Origin: Acridotheres tristis | Lineage: Eukaryota > Chordata > Aves > Passeriformes > Sturnidae | NCBI GenBank assembly: GCA_037013685.1 | Contig: CM072890.1 | Location: 11,547,043-11,611,042 of the forward strand | Length of the DNA: 64,000 bases | Reading direction: 5' to 3' | Shown here: piece by piece, positions 51,201 through 60,286 of the stretch | How positions within the stretch are numbered: position 1 is the stretch's first letter | Layout of the letters: the number at the start of each line of letters is the position of its first letter | Translations under genes and position numbers: made by a program | The notes under the pieces: generated by a model | The model's database searches: none | What the model was told of the DNA's origin: nothing | The model's input: only the letters and a program-made list of their open reading frames with translations

Positions 51201-52950
51201 ACCTAGGGGTTAATATAATGGGGGAAAATGGACAGGAAAAATCAATGCCAAAAAAGATGGTTTTACTGGTATAAATTTCAGCTGAGTTTTATTCCAATGT
51301 TTCACCTCTCTCTGTTGGAAAGCTCAGTGTGATGTGCAGAGTTCCCTGCACTGGAGTGGAACATCCAGCACTGGGGTTTGCCAGGTTTGGTGCATCTGCT
51401 CAAGGCAGGCTGAGGAGGAGGAGCTTTCCCATGCAAGCCCCAGGGGTAGCTGTGTTCTCAAACACATGGGGATGAGAAAATTGAAGAAATACACTTTCTG
51501 TAACACTTCAGAAAAGTTCTGTCTCGTCCCTGAACCAGGAGCAGTGTGAAGTTTCATCCATGCTCCAGGCCCTGGGCAGCCAGGCACTCACAAGTGCTGC
51601 CTTGGTAAAAGAAAGTTTCATTTTCATATTGTAAGGGCACCTGTGCACAATCTCAAAATACAGAGTTGTTCTGTCTGTATAAAAAGGTGCATAGATCAGT
51701 ATGGCAACATGTATGCTGTAGCATATATCAGCTTATTTTCCTTATTTTACTGAATGATTCCTATAGAATTACCAGTTTACCTAAATTTATAATTAACCAG
51801 TGTTCTGCCTTTTGTCAGCCTCCAGGCTCACTGATTCTTTTTGTTAACAAAAATAACTCATTAACTCATATATTATTAACTCAATAGCTCATCACGACCA
51901 AAAATAATTCATTAATTCAAATGCATTTATTTACAAATTTACTCAACTTTAGAAACATCTGAGGAATACAATCAAGATTAGGGTCAGCCATTAATGAAGG
52001 CTGCCCCAAATTCTCTTGGGAGAAGCTAACAGAAGTGATTCTCCTATTGCCATTTTCTAGCTCTCACTTCAGCAGAGAGGTTGGTATGGCATGGATGTGT
52101 GTTTTAGATATAGACTGATCCCATTTGTGCTGGTGACAGGGCTGACTTGTTCCTCCAGAAGAAATAGCCTAAGCCACTGTACCCATACCTGCTCCTGATG
52201 AATAACTGCTCAGGGAATGTTTGCAGGAGCACAGTTCTGGCACTCGGTGACACTGCCAGCTCCTGAGCCCCTTAGGACCAAAGCTGTGCTGTGTACACTC
52301 CACACTGAAGCACTGCACACATCACTTCTCACTGCTCTTACCCACCTGCTTTGGCAAATAATCTCTGACAGTGGCCACTTCCCTTTTGCAAATAAAAAGT
52401 TTATCACAGTGTAGTCTAAGATAAGCAATGAAAAGAGAGACACTGAAAGGAAGACAAAAAAAGTCAGAAATAACAGATATTTCAGATGGAGGCTACCTAA
52501 GTCATAGTTCCTGTTTTAAAAGGTCAAAATCACCACCTTAAAGAGTTTTAAGTCATCTTCCAAACACCAGTGCTGGACACAAAACAGACACGAATACCTG
52601 GAGTTGCAATTACTTCTTATTTTGGCAATCATTAATTTATTCACAGTCTTTTACTGAGAGATGAATACAGGATATTATTTGAATGCCTTTGGAATCATAT
52701 CTTTATTTTTAATTCTGTATAGACTCAGTTGCTGGTTTTTGTGGTTATTTCCTTCCAAAGATGTAACCTTTTACTCTGGCAATTGCCATGGGGAAGATGC
52801 AGCACAGAGTTCTCCAGAGTTCCATACTGCATCTGCCCTGCCCTGAGAAACCCTCCTGCCACACGACCCCTCTAATTTCTTCCCCTCCTCTTAGCAAACA
52901 CCTCTCAGAAAAGAAACTCCCGAATTTAGACATTAAGCTCTGGAAACTTG
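48206..52950. other. AT-rich intronic DNA
   Basis: 48206-48520 has isolated CpGs and homeodomain-like cores (TGTAAACGTGAACTTACGAA, CTGAAACGAGGCATTTAAAT) and might be an enhancer. A GC-richer patch lies at 51310-51600 and another at 52130-52350, both without identity. No exon or recognised transposon was seen. Confidence 0.45.
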
Positions 52951-53459
52951 TTTTTTTGCTGCATGGCAATTCTATAAATAGTGTATATAACATTCGGCTT
53001 TAAACTGAGCTGGTTTCTACAGATTTTTATCGTGGGCTGCACAGGTGTTGTAGCCATTTAAAAGAAAATATTGGCTGCTGTGACTTGTGTTTTGATAAAA
53101 AATGTATTTGCACAGCAACTGTTTATTAGACAAACTATAATATAAAAACTTGTAGGAAAAAGCTTTGTCTCTATATTTCTAATAATTGACAGCTACTTGA
53201 AGACTTAAAAATTAAGCAAAATCAGGGAATTAAAAAAACACCCACACAAACTTTCCTATTTGTAAGTGTTTATCTGAATTTATCAGGAGTTTTAACTTTA
53301 AATAGATAATCTCAGAGGTCTGTGCTGTCCAGACAATAACAAAGGGAGTTAATCAAATATGAATTTTCTCCAACTGTCTTGTCAAACCAGGTAATGATGT
53401 CCTGCCAGCCAAACTCAGAGGGAACATGTGAAACAAATACAAAAGTAAACAGGCCCTAA

Positions 53460-53990
53460 GCTGCCCAAGGGAAAGTCAGCAAGATGGCAATTTCAATCAT
53501 TTGGAATAATACTAAAGCAGCCTTAGGCTTTTCTCAGAATGGAAACATGTCACTGTTACTGCAATATTTGAACAAATCAGACTGCAAAAGAAAGGAACAC
53601 TTATGTAATCACAGCCATGGAACAGCGCTTTACTCGATGGTGAGGTGGAAAATAATTAAGGGAAAATGTCCTTTTGGCGAGTAATTATAAATCTACCTAA
53701 ATGAGAAAGATAAACAATGTTTCCATAGAAATTTGGAGCAGCGAAAAAACCAAATTTAAGCAGAGACTCCTTAAGGAGGCTTTGGAACAACGAAGATAAA
53801 GTTCTGTCAAATAAAACTACGAACATAACGACCCTACAGAATTTCTCAAAGGTTGATAAAAGTTACATTCAGAGCTACAAAGAAAGCGAAAAAGCACTTC
53901 AAGACCAACTCTGCTGAACAGACGCATTAAGATGAACGGGGCTGTCATATCATTTAACTGAGAAATCAAAAAATATTTCAAATATTTGGG
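53460..53990. promoter_or_regulatory. Candidate conserved non-coding block
   Basis: A repeat-free stretch with CpGs in several unrelated contexts (AACAGCGCTTTACTCGATGG, TTTTGGCGAGTAATTATAAA, AACATAACGACCC, GAACAGACGCATTAAGATGA) where CpG is otherwise rare. It includes TAATTA at 53682-53687 and a SOX-type AACAATG near 53714. CpGs kept across 500 bp of intron suggest constraint or an unmethylated state. Confidence 0.4.
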
Positions 53991-54089
53991 GAACTTACCT
54001 AATCAGTAAACGTTCAGTATGTGTCTAGTCATGTAGCCATCTTTGAGTCAATCATCAGAAAATCAAAGGCAAATTGGCATGACTCAACC

Positions 54090-54470
54090 CAAACTTTAAT
54101 ACCGCATGATTGTGTCGTGTAAGCTTGTTTTGTGCGAGGGCTGCTGTGGTTTTAGCAGAGAGATTAACGACCGGACCTAAGCTGGCCTCCAAACCTTGCC
54201 CTGCTGATGCCTCAAGCCCTTTGAAGTCTGACCATCATACCTGGCAAAACAACAGTGGGAACTAGGCTGGTGTCAGATCTAATCAAGTTTCCTGCCTCAG
54301 CATAGCTAACTATGGGGTACACTAATTGGCCCAATTGCGGATTATACCTTTTGCTACAGATTCAAGACAATAATTTAGTCAAATGATGGTTTTTATCTCC
54401 TTCTAATTAAGATTCCAAAGTGGGAAGAAATAGGATTAGACAGGCTAACTTCAAAATTGTGTCCTTTAAA
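54090..54470. promoter_or_regulatory. Candidate enhancer with OTX-type sites and a PAX6-like half site
   Basis: Contains ACCGCATGATTGTGTCGTG at 54101-54119, whose CGCATGATTG matches the 3' half of the PAX6 paired-domain consensus but not its 5' half. Further right are CTAATTGGCCCAATTGCGG (odd palindrome AATTGG-C-CCAATT), GCGGATTATACC, TTCTAATTAAGATT and ATAGGATTAGAC, giving two GGATTA cores for OTX-class factors. It lies about 2.9 kb downstream of the 57368 exon. The known SIMO enhancer sits in the corresponding intron, but I cannot say whether this is SIMO. Confidence 0.45.
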
Positions 54471-56129
54471 ATGGCATGCACATAAGATAGATCTCTGATA
54501 ATACTGCATATAAGAGTATATTGCTAGTAACTAAAGTGTGAAGATTTGGGAAAGCATGAAATAGCTACTGCACCTTTTAGAGAAACATGGAAGTTTTCCT
54601 GGAAAGGTTCCTCTTCATAATTTATAAATGGACAATGAGGACTCATAAATATTAATTAAAAAACTCATTTTTTCATCCCAAATTAAAAAAAAAATCTCTT
54701 TAGAAAACTTTTCAGTCAATCTTATTTTGATGAAGAAATCACAAGGAAAACTGAAACAGTTAAAAGATTCTGCAGGCTATAAAGAGGCGGAGTTCCTCCC
54801 ACAAAACTGCAATCTAATAAAACAGATTTGACATTCAAGGTTTTCCACCCATGAGGGCCAAACTATAAGGAGTGAGCAATCTAGAGATGAGAAAATCCAT
54901 GTCCCATGCTCTGATTTTAAACTGTAAAAATAGAATAGTCTAGTGACAAAACCCCTTTTTGAAGAAATTTCACCACAATTCACAGGTTTTGTATATCTAA
55001 GTTTTCTTACGTAATCTGATTTTAAAGCAGCATTTCAAGTAGAGGTCAGTATTTTTATCCTAAATTGTGTATATAAGTATGCAGAAACTTTCCAAAAACT
55101 GTAAGGTACTCAGTCTGCATTTTCATTTCATATTTAACCTTCATCCTGAAGAAATCCTACACTGAATTGTACCCTGTATAAAGCACACTGTTGCTTGCAA
55201 TGCAAACTGTTGTGCTGCTTTTTGCTTCTACCCCCAGAGCCAGCGCTGACTGGCTGCTGACACATCACATTCTAACTGCAGAAACCCATTTCAGAAAACC
55301 TTATTCACATCCTTTCTTAACTCGGCTTTCCCTTGCTCCCATTTTCTGCTTGCCCTTACTGCTCCAGTCAGCCTTGCTGCAGTCTGCTTTCCCTAACAGT
55401 GTGAGGAAGAAAAACACATGTATTATAGATTAGTGAAACGTGTACAGGAAGATCACGGTAGGACAGTGATCTAACATGTTCAAAAAGGGATAGTTTGTGT
55501 CAGTTCAGCTTACAGAAAGCATATCTCTAACAAAAGCTGAAGTTATTCAAAAGGGGCTGCAGCTGAGCAGTGAAGGGGGAAATTACACAAGTGGGTCATC
55601 CACACATGTCTGGGGCAACAGGTTGTTTCAAGAGTTGCACTTCACTCCTGTTTCCAATGTCCCATGGCTAATTCAATTCTTTTCACAGAGCCTCCTGCTA
55701 AGGGTATTCTTTCCTTCCAAATTACATTACAGATTAGAATCTCAAATTTGAAAGAAAAAAATTACAGGACTCAGTGAAACCACCCAAATATTCTAATTCA
55801 TAGCTATAATAAATGAGAATTTACCATGCTGTGAAATGAGGGTGCACACTCCTCTACACCTCTGAAAACAGAGAGAACATTTGTAGTTTAAAATCAAACA
55901 CAGACTACCAAGGGTTTTGTTTCTACTGTACTGCTCAAAAGCAGTTGTTCAAATGCTTTAATACCTCACAATGCCTGGTTTCACTAACTGCATTCTCTGG
56001 AAAGTGACAAACATTATAAAGGAATTGTCTTGGGGAAAAAAGCCCTCCTTCATGTATTTGCCTTGAAGTGGCTTCTGAAGAGGACACCTCTAGTTGAGAA
56101 ACTTCCAGCACTCACGCAGAGATGACCTG

Positions 56130-56620
56130 CATGAAGAACTGGCTGCCTGATTAACTATTAACTACTCTCAATAGGATTAGATAATTAAAGACATTGATGA
56201 CCATTAATTAGGAGGAGGGCACCTTAATTTGTCACTTGATAGGGCCCTTTCAATGATTTATAGGTTAGGGCTACTTGCAATTGTGAAGGGGAGGGGGCAG
56301 TGAAGAGAGAGAACCCTTAAGTTACCTTATCAAGTGGCCAGCTAAAAAGGGCAGAGGGTCAAATAAGGGCCAAAGTGGTCACTTAAGGGTGAAGTCCCAA
56401 ACACCAAAGCAGTGCCAAGCCACATTGACCAGCATTTGGTGATGGAGTAAAAAATATGCTAATTTATTGGTGGCAATTCTCTCTTTTTATGGTTTCAAGC
56501 AGTTAAGACAAGTGGCCTGCTTAAGAGCTTTTCATTTGAAAAGAGATTAAACAAAATGGTTTGTCAGGGATGCTTGGCTGTTTTATGTCTTTGTTAAAAA
56601 AAAAAAATTTGCTCAGACTG
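56130..56620. promoter_or_regulatory. Strong candidate enhancer, NK2-type motif cluster
   Basis: An unusual 490-bp repeat-free block, 0.75-1.2 kb downstream of the 57368 exon. It opens with crowded homeodomain cores (GATTAACTATTAACTACTC, AGATAATTAAAGAC, CCATTAATTAGGAGG). It then has four NK2-type cores: CACTTGA at 56233-56239, TCAAGTGG at 56330-56337, CACTTAAG at 56380-56387 and CAAGTGG at 56509-56515. AAGTGGCC occurs twice. Composition differs sharply from the neutral AT-rich flanks. Function on PAX6 is inferred from locus position. Confidence 0.5.
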
Positions 56621-57367
56621 TACCGATGACTATTGCATCACCCTGAAAGCCATCTTCCATCTCTAAGCATTACTTGGTTAATAAATACATCAGCTCTAAT
56701 TGCTTAATAGTGCTATGTTCATTTGCTCTTTAGCAAGATTAAAATGAAATACATCTTTTGTATTACTGCCTTCTATCAGGATTGTCTGCATAAAGGTCAC
56801 AGAAAAAAGTTTAAATTTAGTAGGAAATTTACTTAAGGACATTAGTGTAAATGATACTGTGTTTAAAATGACATAAAAGAGCGAAAGGTGATTTCAGTAA
56901 TGCAAAGAAAATGGTTTCTGAATACTGATAAGGACACTTATCCCCCATACCACACACAATTTTAGGCAACATTATACATTAAAATCCCTCTACTGGGGTA
57001 ATAACATGTAGCTACTTTCCCACCCACTAACACAAGTAAGAGCAAGTCATTAACATTTAATTAAATATGCTCCTGACATCCTTAGAAACATGTCATGCTT
57101 TGTTATTGAAGGTTGTGGCCTACTTTCTATGTACATTTTAAACCAAAATAAAGTATTTATAACAGACCGATTTAGTGCAGCAAATGAGACATTTCCAATT
57201 AGAAGGCATATTACAGTATTTTATAAAACCCTTCTGAACAGCAAAACCAGAATGAAATGAATTTACATCATCTGATGCATATTTTATGTATTTCACAAAA
57301 CGAAACATAAGAGATGGGATTAGCTCCACCTTTTGGGTTCTAAATAGCGAAACAACATTTCTCTTAC

Positions 57368-57474
57368 CTCGATGGTGAACAGCTTCCTTTTTAATTTAAA
57401 AGCAAGGTCCTTCGTGTCTGACACATCACAGATCAAGCTGTTAAGCCGAGGAATCTGATGTACATGAACCAAAC
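57368..57474 (-). CDS. ELP4: ELP4 exon (human exon 9 equivalent), internal coding exon
   Basis: This 107-bp exon completes the split glycine codon of the exon at 60178-60286 and encodes [17 protein letters not shown], then VSDTKD and [14 protein letters not shown]. That matches the conserved HIRQIPRLNNLICD...[14 protein letters not shown] segment near the C-terminus of vertebrate ELP4. The acceptor has a long pyrimidine tract (57476-57518 read on the minus strand) ending CCACAAG, and the donor is GAG|GTAAGA at 57367-57362. The exon ends on a complete codon, so the last exon (the family's RLHLPPDL...KKHLDF tail) should start in phase 0. I did not find that tail between 1 and 57367, so it probably lies beyond the left edge. 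No frameshift or stop is seen. The separating intron (57475-60177) is 2,703 bp. Confidence 0.96.
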
Positions 57475-57559
57475 CTTGTGGAAAGAAAGAGTAAAGGAGG
57501 GGGGGAGAAAAAAAAATTAAGAAAACGCTGTCATCCAGATGCATAAATTAGAGTCTTAC

Positions 57560-58000
57560 AGCAGAATTCTGTATATTTACACACACTCATCCTCCCCTTT
57601 TTAAACTGGAGCTTACTACCAGGAGCAATGAAGCAAACGGTGTGATTATGCTCAAGTAATCAAGCAGAATAAGATAAACAGAAATCCTTGTGCGAGGAAA
57701 ACTAATTGCACTTTGGTACAGAAGTACAGATGTAAAGAGTGATCTTAATACTTGTCAAAACTACAGCCGGTTTGTGTGTGATTTTCTCTTGTATTTACAG
57801 TAAGCAAATATGGCTATCACCTTGCATGCTGCCCACGGCACCACTGAGTGATCTTTATTTTATTAAATGCACCAGTAAGCAGCCAGCAAAACAAGGCTTA
57901 TGGGTTACTGATAACCACTGGAGCTCTAATGAGAACTCCTTCGCTTCAAGCCCTCAAAACGACTTGAAAAAAACTTTCTGGGAAATCCCGATTTAGACCA
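57560..58000. promoter_or_regulatory. Candidate enhancer inside the ELP4 intron next to exon 9
   Basis: Begins about 90 bp above the exon 9 acceptor. Sites seen: GAAGCAAACGGTGTGATTAT, TCAAGTAATCAAGCAG, AAACTAATTGCAC, TACAGCCGGTTTG and CTGCCCACGGCACC. It is repeat-free with isolated CpGs. The plus-strand open frame at 57739-57996 has no recognisable homology and I treat it as chance. Confidence 0.4.
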
Positions 58001-59759
58001 CGCTTTTTAATAAATTTTAACCCCCGTGTTACCCCAGAAGAAAGAAGTTTTCTTCCTGCAGGAGGCTCCTATAGCTGCTCAGATGTTTTTAACAGTACTA
58101 GGTGCACTGCAAGCTCTGCATTCTGTCAGCTGCAACTCAAGCTGATTTTTTCTGACAAGGACGCTGGATGGTTTTTGTGCAGCCTAATATAGTCTCTGAA
58201 CAACCTAAGGGTGATTTTCTACATCTGAAAACCAGGAAAATTCTACAGGGCTTCTCAATTACTGGCCTATATTTGCTATTCATAAAAGCCAGCATCTAAA
58301 TGGAAATACTGAACATTTAGGAAAGGTATCTGACATCAAAACGGCAGCTCTGAGAAAATCCCCAAACATTAAACCCCTCATTTAAAAAAAGGCAAGTACT
58401 TTTTCAGGCATTTATTTATTTTTTTTAAAGGAAGTTTTCTAGAATTGAAATACTTAAAAAAGCATAATTTTTATGGGCACTAATTACAAAAAATTCTCAA
58501 TAATATTAGGAAAGTGTTATTACAGTTTTAAACCTTCTATCCCTGCCTCCCGTCCAGTGAATTAAAAGAATTATTTGTTAGGCTTTTGAGTACAAAATCT
58601 AATTATTACATCTAGGAACAGCAGGTATAACACAGGGTTGCTTATTTACAGTATCCTAGAAATTTCATTTAGGGGTCATCTATAGAATTCTTTTGCTATT
58701 TTGTGGCTTTTCAAACATTTACATTTGAAGGCAGCTTAATAAAATTATTAAGGAGGATTCATTTAAAAATGCAATAACGTAATCAAACTTCTCCTGAGTA
58801 ATGTCAAAATCTTTCATCATCTGCAGTAAATAAATACCTTAAAATACGTTCTTAAGCAAAAAGAATCCACAAAGCTAAAACCATTAGAAATATCTCTTTT
58901 CAGACTGTCAAATTAAGGTCGTGCAAATCTCAAAAGCAATGTTTATTGGCACATAATTTTTACTAAATAGCACCAGTAATGACTTAGCATACATTTTTAT
59001 AGGAAACCAGGAAATAACTGCTAAAACACACATTGTCTTAAAGGATCTCTTCAGTACTGGGAAAAGGAGTATTAAATTGACAGAATTATGTTAGCATAAA
59101 CAAAGGCCATATCACGATTATACAGTTGGAAAAATAATTAGGCAAATTATTCCAGCTTTTGTTCACGGCTTCTTTTTCATTCACCTTTTTTTTCCAGATA
59201 ATGAAATGTGCACTACTTTCACAGTCAGAAAGATTTTTCTCTGATTTATTAATTACAGCTTGCATACACACAGTGGTGTCTCAACACCATCTTTGCTTTT
59301 TTTCTATGTACTCCATACATTCTGCTGGGGAAAACACAGCCACTGTCATATGTTTACAGCAGGTTTCAGATAAGCAGTTTACTGTCAGCTAAAGGTTTCC
59401 ATGGAACTACAGTAGTATCACAATAATAAGAGCTGTAATTTATGCACAGTCTGAGCACTGCTCTGGATTAGCTAAAAGTGTTATTCACTGCTTTGGCTGG
59501 GCATAACTTCTAATACAATTCTAAAAATTTTAGTAGGTCTGCTGCAACAGCTAACAAAAATGCAAGATCAAGCACCATTACATATTTTGAAGATAAAAAC
59601 ACTTGAAAGGCTACCATGACTTTTTACCAAAATCAGTTTCATATTTTACATGCCACGTATAGCCACGTTCATTTCCTTAAGTGTGCAAGTGCTGTAACCT
59701 AGAGCTGAGAAAACAGAGCATTATTTTTTCAGACAAAGTTTACGTAGCACATAATTTAG

Positions 59760-60100
59760 CAGTTTATTCACCTCACTACAGTATCTGTTTTGCCGTGTTC
59801 TCAATTTAAAACTTGGCAGATCAGAAAGTATTGATTTCATGACAAGTTCAGCTCGCTGGTCAGATGATTGCCAAGCCTGCCCTGCATGTGAATTCCCCAA
59901 AGCCTGCCTGTTGAGATGTACATCTGATTGAGCCATGCCTCCCTAATGCAGCCTGACAACATGCAAGCAGTTGCCATGTTTCCTTTGCAGCCTTAATGCA
60001 CTTGGCTGAAAATTTCCCTAACTCAAGACTGGTTAGGCAAAGGGAAACATTTAAGAGGTATATTCCAAAATGAAATCAAATGCTGCTTTATAGCAGATAG
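59760..60100. promoter_or_regulatory. Candidate enhancer inside the ELP4 intron next to exon 8
   Basis: Ends about 80 bp below the exon 8 donor. A moderate-GC, repeat-free stretch with recurring GCATG/CATGC cores (CCTGCATGTGAATTCCCC, ACAACATGCAAGCAG), GCTCGCTGGTCAG and CAGCCTTAATGCACTTGG. The minus-strand frame 59721-59936 shows no ELP4 similarity and is rejected as an exon. Enhancer status is inferred. Confidence 0.35.
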
Positions 60101-60177
60101 CCGATTGGAGGGTGAGCTGCTAAGTGCCCTAGAAACACTCAGGGCAGACTTTCTGCATTGCTAAAGGTGGAACTTAC

Positions 60178-60286
60178 CATGGTAATCCTTGTACAATGGA
60201 TTGGTTTCTCTCTCAGAGCCAATAAATGATTCAAGACCAACTACCATATCTGACAAGTTTGTTACACGTTCCATAATTGCTTTATT
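60178..60286 (-). CDS. ELP4: ELP4 exon (human exon 8 equivalent), internal coding exon
   Basis: Elp4 belongs to the Elp4-Elp5-Elp6 hexameric RecA-like ring of the Elongator complex, which supports wobble-uridine (U34) modification of tRNA. The 109-bp exon opens on a whole codon (N-K-A-I-M-E-R-V) and runs to [18 protein letters not shown] plus the first base of a split glycine codon. I recognise this as the family's conserved [19 protein letters not shown] block. On the minus strand the acceptor is TTTCCATGTCTTACAG just above 60286 and the donor is GTAAGT at 60177-60172, both strong. The next exon supplies the other two bases of the glycine codon, so the junction stays in frame. The upstream exon, which should end in a THLIQ-like sequence, was not found before 64000. 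Identification rests on remembered ELP4 sequence. Exon numbering follows human and is less certain than the gene call. Confidence 0.95.

Larger units (their letters stand above)
1..57367 (-). other. ELP4: ELP4 intron after exon 9 (part); expected PAX6 downstream regulatory region
   Basis: Everything left of the 57368 donor is intron on the ELP4 sense (minus) strand, and no further ELP4 coding sequence is recognised in it. In mammals the equivalent intron is very long and contains PAX6 long-range enhancers. PAX6 lies tail-to-tail with ELP4, so it should sit beyond coordinate 1 on the plus strand. The tract is AT-rich and CpG-poor, with few dispersed repeats. Every open frame over 60 codons inside it looks like chance or tandem repeat. 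The regulatory role comes from synteny, not from the sequence alone. Confidence 0.85.
57475..60177 (-). other. ELP4: ELP4 intron between the two exons, with enhancer-like stretches
   Basis: A 2.7-kb intron bounded by GTAAGT (60177-60172) and a pyrimidine-rich acceptor ending CACAAG (57475). No recognisable mobile element is present, which is notable for its length. Two stretches (57560-58000 and 59760-60100) have the mixed composition and homeobox-type motifs typical of conserved non-coding DNA and are listed separately. The middle (58000-59750) is AT-rich with scattered TAAT cores and nothing else I can name. Confidence 0.85.

Noticed and set aside
57739..57996. 85-codon plus-strand frame between the ELP4 exons
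   Set aside because: No similarity to any protein I know, and it lies opposite the ELP4 sense strand in an enhancer-like block.
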